Shown piece after piece: positions 35,613 through 43,980 of a stretch of DNA of 64,000 nt (positions are counted from its first letter, which is position 1; each line of letters begins with the position of its first letter). The notes under the pieces are model-generated. The model worked only from the letters and a program-made list of their open reading frames with translations, was not told the DNA's origin and made no database searches. This DNA comes from M55B111 sp964614065 (GTDB lineage Bacteria; Bipolaricaulota; Bipolaricaulia; M55B111). A program made the translations under genes and the position numbers. The stretch covers positions 9,180 to 73,179 of the forward strand of contig CAZTJJ010000002.1 in the NCBI GenBank assembly GCA_964614065.1, given 5' to 3'.

Positions 35613-36326
35613 CTATAACCAGTCTTTAATAACTTCTTTTACGTCAGCAAATTCCTCTCGAGAACCTTGTGTTTTGTTTTTCCCCAATTCTACCGCGTAA
35701 ATGTAGTCCGATATCTCAATTGCCTTTCGGATATTCTGATCGACCAATAGTATAGTAATCCCGTCGTCGGTTAACCTGGTTAACATATCATACATGCTCT
35801 GAGCTAGATTTGGTGCTAGACCAGCAGTCGGTTCGTCCACCAAAAGCATCTCTGGAGCACTCATCAGTGCTCGCCCCAGGTCGACCATCCTTTGCTGGCC
35901 GCCAGAAAGGTTACCAACGGATGTATTTTGTTTTTCTTCAAGAATAGGAAATCTCTCAAAATTATCACTAATCCGCTGGTTGATAATTTCTTTATCTCGT
36001 CTGATCGTCCAGGCTCCCAGTTGGAGGTTTTCTTTCACTGTCATCCGTTGAAATAGGGTAAGCTGCTGAGGCAAGTAAACTATTCCTCTCGTAATTGCCT
36101 TAAACGGTTTTATTCCCGTTATGGAGTTATCTTTATACTTGATGTCTCCGGAGTTTGGATCAAGGAAACCGCTGATTGATTTAAGCAACGTCGACTTACC
36201 GACACCATTCGGCCCCAAGACCGCCGTAATCTGCTGTTTCTCAGCTTCCAGGCTTAATCCCTGTAATATATTAATATCCTCGTAATACCCGACGTACAGG
36301 TTCTCTACTTTCAGCAAATTAATCAC
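35613..36326 (-). CDS. Branched-chain amino-acid-type ABC transporter ATP-binding protein (LivF-like)
   Basis: Compact 237-residue ATPase. Walker A is LGPNGVGKSTLL near residue 37, signature LSGGQQRMVDLGRALM near 138 and Walker B MLLVDEPTAGLAP near 159. The start overlaps the end of livG by eight bases. It pairs with LivG to power the LivHM pore. Confidence 0.94.
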   Translation of the reverse strand: MINLLKVENLYVGYYEDINILQGLSLEAEKQQITAVLGPNGVGKSTLLKSISGFLDPNSGDIKYKDNSITGIKPFKAITRGIVYLPQQLTLFQRMTVKENLQLGAWTIRRDKEIINQRISDNFERFPILEEKQNTSVGNLSGGQQRMVDLGRALMSAPEMLLVDEPTAGLAPNLAQSMYDMLTRLTDDGITILLVDQNIRKAIEISDYIYAVELGKNKTQGSREEFADVKEVIKDWL

Positions 36327-37077
36327 CTAGATAAGCTTCCAGAACGGCCTCTTCCTCCCTTACGATTTCGGGAGGTCCTTCAGTTAACTTTTTTCCCTGG
36401 GCAAAGACTATTACTCGCTCGCTTAACTTAAAGATGGATTCCATATCGTGGCTTATGATTAAAAAGGACTTCCCTGCCCGGTATAGCTCGTTAATGTGAG
36501 AATGTAAGTCAGAACGCAATTCCGGATGAACACCAGCAAACGGTTCATCCAACACAATGATATTAGGGTCAAGCATCATAACCCTACCCAGCTCCAGCAA
36601 TTTCTTCTGTCCACCTGACAAATTCACCGATAACTCCTCTTCCAAGTGTCTAATCAAGAGAAAATCCATTATCTCCTGCGCCTTCTTTTTCACTTCCTCC
36701 CGATTACTGCGTTTTGTAGCAAGAGCTGGGACCAGCAAATTCTCAGTTACCGTAAGTTGTTCAAAACCTCTGGTGATTTGGAAGGTCCTGCCCATGCCTA
36801 ATGCTGCGATTTTATAGGACGGGAGACCCATTATCTCCTGATCGCCGAGCTTTATGGAACCGGTATCAGCGGGCAACAATCCCGTAATGACGTTGACAAA
36901 GGTCGTTTTACCTGCACCGTTTGGTCCAATCAATCCCGCTAGTTGTCCTTCTTCTATAACGACGTCAACTCCATCTAATGCCTTTACTCCACCAAAATAT
37001 TTCTTCAAACCACTGACAACTAGATTAATTAGCATCCCTCCCATAAAGACAATGGGAGGCCCGGTGAAGCCCCCCAT
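36319..37077 (-). CDS. Branched-chain amino-acid-type ABC transporter ATP-binding protein (LivG-like)
   Basis: Walker A IGPNGAGKTTFVN near residue 51, signature NLSGGQKKLLELGRVMM and Walker B IIVLDEPFAGVHPELR are present, with the LivG-specific ISHDMESIFKLSERVIVF. The start is uncertain: family members begin at MLINLVVSGLKKYFGG (ATG at 37035), but the best-spaced AGGAA lies before the ATG at 37077, which adds 14 residues. ATGs at 37044 and 37035 lie in or next to an 8-bp hairpin that also covers the GGGAGG. Confidence 0.9.
   Translation of the reverse strand: MGGFTGPPIVFMGGMLINLVVSGLKKYFGGVKALDGVDVVIEEGQLAGLIGPNGAGKTTFVNVITGLLPADTGSIKLGDQEIMGLPSYKIAALGMGRTFQITRGFEQLTVTENLLVPALATKRSNREEVKKKAQEIMDFLLIRHLEEELSVNLSGGQKKLLELGRVMMLDPNIIVLDEPFAGVHPELRSDLHSHINELYRAGKSFLIISHDMESIFKLSERVIVFAQGKKLTEGPPEIVREEEAVLEAYLGD
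37037..37059 (-). promoter_or_regulatory. Hairpin over the livG start region
   Basis: The perfect 8-bp palindrome CCTCCCAT/ATGGGAGG with a seven-base loop pairs the GGGAGG and one ATG of livG with upstream sequence. It lies just after the binding-protein gene and could lower downstream translation or protect the upstream mRNA. Confidence 0.4.
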
Positions 37078-37093
37078 TATTCAGCGTTCCTGA

Positions 37094-38368
37094 TTATTTC
37101 AAATACGGAGGAATCTCAAATTTTCCTTCCGCCCACGCCTGGGGCCATATAACGGTTCCTTCTCCCTCATGATATTGAATGACCGGGTAAATGTAGAAAT
37201 TCTTGCCGACCACAGGATCTGGAGAAGATTCTGGTGTATACTTGTACTCCTTCATAAGAATACCGTCAGTGTAAGTTAAATCACCTGTCCTAACCAAATA
37301 GTGATTTACTTTTTGAATGGTCTCCGAGTTTATCTCTCCGTAAAGTTGATAGGTCTTTCTCAATATTTTGATAAGGTAATTCGCTCCATCGAATGCCAAA
37401 CCAGAAGAAGACGCACTGGGTTTGACGTTCCATTCCTCCTCGAACCTTTCCTTAAATGCCTTGGCCTCCTTACTTGCAAACTGAGGTATTTCATCCAGCA
37501 CGTAGTCGGAAGCATCTCCAGCCAGGTCATACCATTCGCCCATCCAGCCAAGTCCATCAGCTATGATAATACCCTTTAAACCTACCTCTCTAGCCTGCTT
37601 GACCAACGCGGCAAACGAAGAAGGCACTGTAGACGTCCCGGCAACTACTGATACTTTCTTTTCCTTCCATTTGGTTAAGAGTGGATAGAACTTCGTTTGC
37701 TTCATTTCAAAGTAATCTTTTGAAAGTACGTTCCATCCGGCTTCTTCGAACTGCTGGGCTATCGCTCCACCAAAGCTTCTACCCCAATCCGTATTCTCTC
37801 CATAGATTGCCACGTTCATGGTGGGTGCTTCCCACACACCATCTTCAACTGCTTCGGTAAGCGTAGTCACGTAAGCAACAGACAACTTCCTGGGTGTAGG
37901 CCAGAACTTACCGCTATCGTAATATTGGTACTTCTCGGGATTCTCGTGATACTTATCCAGAATCACTTGAGTCGCAGCTCCACCAAAGAAATGTGGGATT
38001 TCATACTTTGCCGCCATATCCATCAGCGCTACGGAGACCGAACTGTGCCAGTTAAAGGTCGTGACATCTACGCCTTTTCTGGTTACTGCCTGCATATAGT
38101 TACGCGTTGCTTTTTCGGGAACAGATTCAGTATCTACTTTTACGAGTTTTACGTCGTAGCTCCCTATTTTATTGTTGATGTCATCAAAGGCCATGTTATA
38201 AGATCGCCATATTTCGCTCCCCACGCGGGCATTCGGCCCAGTAAAAGGGCCAGTAACGCCTACAACCACTTCTTCTCCAACCACACCTAAACTGGAAAAA
38301 CCGACAAAAAGTAAAGACAACATAAAGAACACTATTAAACTTTTGGTTGTCGAATTAACTGTTATCAA
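37094..38368 (-). CDS. Branched-chain amino-acid-type ABC transporter substrate-binding protein (LivK-like)
   Basis: Secreted periplasmic-binding protein of the Peripla_BP_6 type. Signal peptide covers about residues 1-31 (IVFFMLSLLFVGFSSLGVVG), then VVVGVTGPFTGPNARVGSE begins the first lobe. NWHSSVSVALMDMAAKYEIP and IYGENTDWGRSFGGAIAQQF are typical of the fold. I prefer TTG at 38368 as the start since GGAGGTGG lies just before it; the ATG at 38383 overlaps that site. A 400-bp upstream region separates it from the divergent hydantoinase-like gene. Ligand unknown. Confidence 0.87.
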   Translation of the reverse strand: MITVNSTTKSLIVFFMLSLLFVGFSSLGVVGEEVVVGVTGPFTGPNARVGSEIWRSYNMAFDDINNKIGSYDVKLVKVDTESVPEKATRNYMQAVTRKGVDVTTFNWHSSVSVALMDMAAKYEIPHFFGGAATQVILDKYHENPEKYQYYDSGKFWPTPRKLSVAYVTTLTEAVEDGVWEAPTMNVAIYGENTDWGRSFGGAIAQQFEEAGWNVLSKDYFEMKQTKFYPLLTKWKEKKVSVVAGTSTVPSSFAALVKQAREVGLKGIIIADGLGWMGEWYDLAGDASDYVLDEIPQFASKEAKAFKERFEEEWNVKPSASSSGLAFDGANYLIKILRKTYQLYGEINSETIQKVNHYLVRTGDLTYTDGILMKEYKYTPESSPDPVVGKNFYIYPVIQYHEGEGTVIWPQAWAEGKFEIPPYLK

Positions 38369-38383
38369 TGAATCCACCTCCAT

Positions 38384-38787
38384 TAGGTGACGATTTAGTC
38401 TACAAATCGACTGCTTATTTTTAAAAAGAAAAAAATACCAACTCCCTCCTGGAGTACCACCTCCTTCTTCAACAATTAGTACGAAACCAATATATTGCCT
38501 TCATAAAAAGATTATACATCAATAATTAAATCCTTCAAATAAATTTTAAGACTACTGTACTTCCAGCCCAAAAAGTAGACATAGAGGGAGAAAAAAGCTA
38601 GAAAGAAGCAAAACACTTAGGTACACGTTTTATCGAGGTTTTAGCTAGAGGAACTACAAATTCTCGCCAGCAGGGTTGAGTAACTGCCATTGTAGGTTAA
38701 ACTTTCCCTGACCTAGGTTGCGCGATTCTTACACGTTTATCGAAAAATATAGGTTAGCAAATTACACTGGACGCCAAGGAGGTTCTA
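38384..38787. other. 404-bp intergenic region between divergent livK and hydantoinase-like genes
   Basis: No coding sequence is visible. It should hold the promoters for both directions. The left part is AT-rich; a small hairpin ACTCC/GGAGT lies near 38440. An AAGGAGGT just before 38788 is the RBS of the right-hand gene. I see no known riboswitch. Confidence 0.5.
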
Positions 38788-40710
38788 TTGCGATACGGAA
38801 TTGGAGTTGATTCCGGGGACACATTTACTGACGCCGTTTTGTTCGACATAAAAGAAGACAAAGTAATCATTACTACTAAGGTACTTACTACCCACGAAGA
38901 TTTATCCAATGGGATATTTGAAGCGATAGACCAAATTACTGCTCAGATCGATACCTCAGATGTCGCGCAGGTCGCAGTTTCATCAACATTGGCCACTAAT
39001 GCAATTGTAGAGGGTAGAGGCGGACATGTCGGCCTGTTTATTCTGGGATGGGAACCCGATAAAAGTCAGGAATTTCCAAAATCCAAGCGGATTTACCTGA
39101 ACGGAAAATTTAATCCAAGGGGTAAAGAACTGGAGCCCTTAGACGAAAGCAAGGTGAAAACCAATGTCGCGCAGTACAAATCCCAGGTCGAAGGCTTTGC
39201 AATTGCTGGCTACTTTAGCGTTCGCAACCCCCGACACGAAAACAGGGTAAAAGAAATAATTCAAAAACAAACAGATAAACCCACAATATCCAGTCACGAG
39301 CTTTCTCCAAAACTTGGCTTATACGAACGTGCAGTGACCGCCGTCTTAAATGTAAAAGTAATTCCAATTATCACTTCTTTTCTGGAAAGCGCAAAGTCAG
39401 CGCTAGAACGGAGAGGAATTTCAGCTCCGTTAATGGTCGTAAAAAGCGACGGTTCACTTGGAGGAGAACGAGAAATAAAACAAAAACCAATAGAAACCAT
39501 CTTTTCTGGGCCAGCCGCCAGCGCCATAGGTGCAAGATGGTTATCCGGTAAAGACACTGGTGTAGTTATAGACATCGGTGGAACCACAATTGACATCGCT
39601 ACCCTTAAAAGCGGGCTCCCAAACCTATCAACAGAAGGGGCTCGAGTTGGCAAATGGCAAACCAAGGTCAAATCCATGGATCTCCGAACTGCCGGTCTGG
39701 GAGGCGACAGCGAAATTCAAATCGATAAAGAAGGCAACATCAAAATTGGTCCTACCACGGCTAAACCCCTTGCATTCTGCAACTTGTCCAACAACGAATT
39801 GGAAAAAATGCACATTCACGATAACCCAGCATTTTTAAAACGTCGCAACTTACAGACAAGTATGAAAAACAGAAGCAGCACATTATCCGGGGCTCCAAGT
39901 AGACTTCTCCAATTGGTAAGAAAAGAACCAATCAACGAGGCACAATTATTGGAAACTGCCAGGGAACAGAAGTTGTTACGAGGTCCGACCTATCTTAGAG
40001 AACTGGAAAGCTTAGGGTTGTTACAGAGAATAGCACTGACCCCAACGGACTTACTTCACATCCTCGGCGAATATCTAGCCGGAAACACCAAAGCTCCGCG
40101 CCAGGGTGCGGAGGTTTTGGCAAGCATGAAGGAGAAAAACCCAGTCAAATTCGCACAAAAAGTAAAAGACGAATTCGAGCGTGAAATTGCCCTGGAGGTT
40201 GTAAAAAAATACGTCCTCGAGGAGAACCCTTCAATCACTTTTGAGGATAATTCGCTCTGGAGTTTCTACCGGAAGAACAAAAGCCCGGACCTTGACGTGA
40301 ATTTTACTTTAAACATCCCATTAATCGGTATCGGGGCACCAGCAGCTGCTTTCTTACCGCAGGTGGCCGATCGCCTGGGCACAGAGTTCGTTCAAGTTGA
40401 AAATTATAGCGTGGGCAACGCTATAGGAGCGATCACCAGCCAGATAGTAAGGCGAATTAAGATATTAGTTATAGAAAGTCCGGAAACTGAGGAGTTTTTC
40501 CTCTTTTTACCCGACAGACGTGTAGTCCTTAGCGTTGAAGATGAGGATAAAGCGATGACCGAATCAGAAAAGCTCGCCAAAAAAGAAGCGGAACGACTAG
40601 CTCGTGAAGCAGGCGGTGTAAACATTTCATTTTCAGTTAATAGAAACGAGTTTAAATATGGCAGGGGAAAAATAGAGGTAGTTGCTATTGGAAATCCTGC
40701 GGCATCATAA
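38788..40710 (+). CDS. Hydantoinase/oxoprolinase (HyuA) family protein, stand-alone
   Basis: A 640-residue ASKHA-type ATPase-like protein. N-terminal Hydant_A_N starts RYGIGVDSGDTFTDAVLFD (phosphate-1 motif) and continues with SSTLATNAIVEGRGGHVGL near 67; the second nucleotide motif GVVIDIGGTTIDIATL is near 255. After residue 330 it departs from standard HyuA, with a helical insert (LLETAREQKLLRGPTYLREL) before the last actin-like lobe. No HyuB partner is next to it. TTG start preceded by AAGGAGGT. Substrate unknown; the neighbouring LivK-type transporter may import an amide, hydantoin or lactam for it, which is inference. Confidence 0.75.
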   Translation: MRYGIGVDSGDTFTDAVLFDIKEDKVIITTKVLTTHEDLSNGIFEAIDQITAQIDTSDVAQVAVSSTLATNAIVEGRGGHVGLFILGWEPDKSQEFPKSKRIYLNGKFNPRGKELEPLDESKVKTNVAQYKSQVEGFAIAGYFSVRNPRHENRVKEIIQKQTDKPTISSHELSPKLGLYERAVTAVLNVKVIPIITSFLESAKSALERRGISAPLMVVKSDGSLGGEREIKQKPIETIFSGPAASAIGARWLSGKDTGVVIDIGGTTIDIATLKSGLPNLSTEGARVGKWQTKVKSMDLRTAGLGGDSEIQIDKEGNIKIGPTTAKPLAFCNLSNNELEKMHIHDNPAFLKRRNLQTSMKNRSSTLSGAPSRLLQLVRKEPINEAQLLETAREQKLLRGPTYLRELESLGLLQRIALTPTDLLHILGEYLAGNTKAPRQGAEVLASMKEKNPVKFAQKVKDEFEREIALEVVKKYVLEENPSITFEDNSLWSFYRKNKSPDLDVNFTLNIPLIGIGAPAAAFLPQVADRLGTEFVQVENYSVGNAIGAITSQIVRRIKILVIESPETEEFFLFLPDRRVVLSVEDEDKAMTESEKLAKKEAERLAREAGGVNISFSVNRNEFKYGRGKIEVVAIGNPAAS

Positions 40711-40779
40711 TTCCCCGCAGCTGGAAGTCACCCCAGTTGTAGTTGTGACTGGTAACTGCTCAAGCTAAAATTTGGAACG

Positions 40780-41724
40780 ATGTTAAACTTGAGAGCCAAC
40801 AAACATTATTTTAGTATGCTGCCATTGTTTATCCTACTAGCGCTATTAGGAACAGGGCAAGCTTTATATCACATAAGTATAACTATAAATGGAGAAATTT
40901 ACGGGACCCCCCGTGGGGAGATAAAGCAAGCCACACCAGAAAACTGGGGACTGCCTTATGAAAACGTCACGTTCCCAACGGAAGAAGACCTGATGTTACA
41001 AGGTTGGTATATCGACAACAACGAGACAAAAAGAACAATCGTGCTTACTCCGGGTAGAGGAACAAACAAATGGGATATCTTGGAAGAAGGTCCAGTAGAT
41101 CACCTCTTTAAAAATGGCTTCGACATTTTGCTCTTTGATCCACGGTCGACTGGACAGAGCGACGGGACTAAATACGGCTTTGGCTATTACGAAAGCCAAG
41201 ACATAATAAATGCAGCCAAGTTCCTGCTTGAAGAAAAAGGTGCGTCAACTGTAGGAGTTTGGGGCGGATCCGCAGGCGCGTCAGCGGCAATTATGGCCGC
41301 CTTAGAATCCAACAAAATAGACGCAATCGTCGCTGATAGTCCTTACGCTAACCTACAAATGGCCGCTTCAAGCTACCGTAAATTTGAAGAGGATGCGGGC
41401 CTCCAGATATTTTTCCCTCTATACATGGGTATAGCAAGACTGGCACTGGATTTCGATCTGGGGGCAGAGACCAATTTAACTGCGAGGGTACCAAATTTAA
41501 CCACACCTCTGTTTCTCATTCACGGACTCGCGGACAAAGCACTCGATCCATTAAACTCACAAATGCTCTACGAAAAAACCGGAGGGCCACGGAGATTGTG
41601 GCTTGCAGAAGGAGCTTGGCACGTGGGTACCTTCGAAGTATACCCGGAAGAATACAGAAAACGCGTCACCTGCTTTTTTAACAATTACATGCCCAAAAAA
41701 ACGGCCGGGATGATCGTTGAATGA
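40780..41724 (+). CDS. Membrane-anchored alpha/beta hydrolase
   Basis: An N-terminal hydrophobic helix (residues 12-30) is followed by an alpha/beta-hydrolase domain. Nucleophile elbow GGSAGAS near 164, likely acid in HGLADKALDP near 249 and histidine in GAWHVGTFE near 286 complete a catalytic triad. ILLFDPRSTGQSDG near 113 is the conserved strand-4 region. It resembles the BAAT/YqkD-like branch of membrane-linked esterases. Its stop overlaps the recF ATG by four bases (ATGA), giving translational coupling to an unrelated gene. Natural substrate unknown. Confidence 0.82.
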   Translation: MLNLRANKHYFSMLPLFILLALLGTGQALYHISITINGEIYGTPRGEIKQATPENWGLPYENVTFPTEEDLMLQGWYIDNNETKRTIVLTPGRGTNKWDILEEGPVDHLFKNGFDILLFDPRSTGQSDGTKYGFGYYESQDIINAAKFLLEEKGASTVGVWGGSAGASAAIMAALESNKIDAIVADSPYANLQMAASSYRKFEEDAGLQIFFPLYMGIARLALDFDLGAETNLTARVPNLTTPLFLIHGLADKALDPLNSQMLYEKTGGPRRLWLAEGAWHVGTFEVYPEEYRKRVTCFFNNYMPKKTAGMIVE

Positions 41725-42809
41725 AGATCAGTAAACTCAAGGTCGCTGGTTTCAGAAATTTAACAGAGTCAGAGATAAAACCAAATGAGCACCTAAACAT
41801 ACTCTTTGGTCCTAATGGTTCGGGTAAAACCAACTTATGTGAATCGATACATTTCGTTTCCACGGGCAATAACCTAAAAGGTAACCGCCAGCAAGAACTA
41901 ATCAACTGGGATTCGGACGATGCACTGATCAAAGTAAACCTGTCAACCGACGATCAAATAATAGTATACCTAAAGCGGGGAGAACAGAAGCAAGTACGGT
42001 ACAACTCGAATCCAAAGACCCAATCAAAACTTCGAAAACTTTTTGCAACTTACACTTTCATCCCAGAAGACCTATACCTGTCAAAAGGATCTCCCCAGCG
42101 TCGGAGGACAATGATTAACGATCAACTGACTCTACTCGACGGAGACTACAAACAGACACTCACAAAATATAACGACGAATTAAAGAAAAAAAACAACTTG
42201 CTGAAAAAAGACGAGATTAACATCGAGTTTCTCACGGTTCTAAATACTCGACTCTCTGAACTTGGAGCTGAGATTATCGTAAGTCGAATGCGCTATCTAA
42301 AACGGTTAAACAACACATTACCAAAAACGTATCAGGAATTCTCCTCTACCGATCATAAACTCACGTTGAATTACTCTGACCAGAGGTATTCTAACAAGAC
42401 TTGTGAAGAAATTAAGGCAATGTTAGGAGAAGAGTTGGAAGAAAAATACGAAAAGGAAAGAGAAATTGAAACAACTATTGTCGGTCCTCACAGAGATAAA
42501 TTCCTGTTTAATTTACAGGGAAGAAACCTTCGTAAATACGGCTCACAGGGAGAGCAACGTACCGCTGTAATATCCACATACTTTTCCAACATTCAACTCT
42601 ATAAAGAGAACGAGGGAGAGTGGCCAATCCTAATTTTCGACGATATTCTGAGCGAACTAGATACCAACAGGGGCAATGCTTTGTTAAACAATATACCAAC
42701 AGAACCTCAAAGATTTATGACAACCGCAACTAGAAATCCCGCGTTCAAAAAGCTATCGGGAGAGTTTTCAGTATTCCAGCTAACCGGGGGGACAATCAAA
42801 GAAAAATGA
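41721..42809 (+). CDS. recF: DNA replication and repair protein RecF
   Basis: SMC-like ATPase that helps load RecA at gaps. Walker A is FGPNGSGKTN near residues 29-38, the RecF-typical GDYKQTLTKYNDELKKKNNLLK lies near 143 in the coiled-coil region, and ABC signature YGSQGEQRTAVIS near 273 and Walker B ILIFDDILSELD near 302 follow. The length of 362 is normal. It is not next to dnaA or dnaN but keeps the recF-DUF721 order. Confidence 0.93.
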   Translation: MKISKLKVAGFRNLTESEIKPNEHLNILFGPNGSGKTNLCESIHFVSTGNNLKGNRQQELINWDSDDALIKVNLSTDDQIIVYLKRGEQKQVRYNSNPKTQSKLRKLFATYTFIPEDLYLSKGSPQRRRTMINDQLTLLDGDYKQTLTKYNDELKKKNNLLKKDEINIEFLTVLNTRLSELGAEIIVSRMRYLKRLNNTLPKTYQEFSSTDHKLTLNYSDQRYSNKTCEEIKAMLGEELEEKYEKEREIETTIVGPHRDKFLFNLQGRNLRKYGSQGEQRTAVISTYFSNIQLYKENEGEWPILIFDDILSELDTNRGNALLNNIPTEPQRFMTTATRNPAFKKLSGEFSVFQLTGGTIKEK

Positions 42810-43342
42810 ACGCAAACCACGAGCTCCTTTACATGATTTTTAAGAAAAACAACCTATTGTCAGAATATAGAACCCAGGAGCCAATCTTTGTCTGGACCAA
42901 CGTTTCCGGGGAGCTAGGAAAAATAGCCCGGCCAAAGAAAGTACAGGGTAAGACGTTGATAATTGACGTTCCCTCGGCAGCGGCCAAGGAAGAACTGTCA
43001 TATCTCGAAGAGGATCTGCTGGACAAACTGAATGATGAACTGAGGACATCAACCGTAACCAGTTTAAAATTCCAGATCGGGGAATTCCCATCAAGAACCC
43101 GGAACAACACAGCTAAATACTCGGTTGAAGACGTTACCGTATCAACAGAAGAGCTCCAGGAAATATCCAATGCGGTATCCGATAGAGGTTTAAGTCAACA
43201 AGCACAAGATAGCTTAAAATCGCTGCTGATAACCCAGTTGAAAAGTCGGAAAGTTAGAATACAAGATGGCTGGAAAGAATGTCCAAATTGTGGCGGAATA
43301 TACGACGGCATCCGATGTCCTTATTGCGGAATCAAGAAGTGA
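42806..43342 (+). CDS. DUF721 (DciA-like) protein with C-terminal zinc ribbon
   Basis: DciA is the ancestral loader of the replicative helicase DnaB. Residues 5-90 match the DUF721 fold (FVWTNVSGELGKIARPKKVQGKTLIIDV, shown here in parts, and LSYLEEDLLDKLNDEL). A linker of about 60 residues follows, and the protein ends in a zinc ribbon, CPNCGGIYDGIRCPYCG. It overlaps recF by four bases. The zinc ribbon is not part of the minimal DciA domain and may add a DNA or protein contact. Confidence 0.82.
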   Translation: MNANHELLYMIFKKNNLLSEYRTQEPIFVWTNVSGELGKIARPKKVQGKTLIIDVPSAAAKEELSYLEEDLLDKLNDELRTSTVTSLKFQIGEFPSRTRNNTAKYSVEDVTVSTEELQEISNAVSDRGLSQQAQDSLKSLLITQLKSRKVRIQDGWKECPNCGGIYDGIRCPYCGIKK

Positions 43343-43385
43343 TGAAGTTGATACTGCAATATGGAGTCGGTACACTTCTACAACT

Positions 43386-43961
43386 ATGACCAACAACCAG
43401 ACGGCGCATAATCAAAACACAGCAATAAATTCTACTACCATTGTTGGTATTAGATCCCCAGAAAGAAAACAGGCTATTGTCGCTTCCGATGGTCAAGCAA
43501 CTATGGAAGATACGGTAATTAAGAACAATACGAACAAGGTTAGAAAACTTTACCAGGGAGAAGTACTGGTTGGATTTGCCGGTTCAACTGCTGACGCTCT
43601 CACCCTTTTTGACAAATTTGAAGGGCAACTTGAGCAGTATAGCGGGAACTTAGAACGTGCCGCAGTGGAATTGACGAAGGAGTGGCGAACGGACAAAGTA
43701 TTACGAAAACTAGAGGCATTGATGATCGTGGTCAATAAGGACTCATTGCTGTTGATATCCGGCGGAGGAGACGTCCTCAGACCCGACCAAAACGTAATCG
43801 GGATTGGTTCTGGTGGCTCCTATGCGCTGGCGGCGGCGCGGGCACTGATGGAAAACTCTGACTTATCGCCCAAAGAAATCGCTCAAAAAGCAATACAACT
43901 TACAGCATCTATCGATATTTACACCAACGACCAGATTTCTTTAGAGGCTATTGAATGGTAA
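43386..43961 (+). CDS. hslV: ATP-dependent protease subunit HslV (ClpQ) with an N-terminal extension
   Basis: Peptidase of the HslUV proteasome-like complex. The catalytic N-terminal threonine segment TTIVGIRSPERKQAIVASDG is present, but 16 residues (MTNNQTAHNQNTAINS) precede it, whereas most HslV proteins have only the initiator Met. The mature enzyme would need removal of this propeptide. Conserved NKVRKLYQGEVLVGFAGSTAD and IGSGGSYALAAARAL follow. The ATG at 43386 lacks a clear RBS; a longer frame from 43266 overlaps the upstream gene and adds 40 unrelated residues. Ends just before hslU. Confidence 0.9.
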   Translation: MTNNQTAHNQNTAINSTTIVGIRSPERKQAIVASDGQATMEDTVIKNNTNKVRKLYQGEVLVGFAGSTADALTLFDKFEGQLEQYSGNLERAAVELTKEWRTDKVLRKLEALMIVVNKDSLLLISGGGDVLRPDQNVIGIGSGGSYALAAARALMENSDLSPKEIAQKAIQLTASIDIYTNDQISLEAIEW

Positions 43962-43980
43962 TAAAAGGGGATGCACTTGT

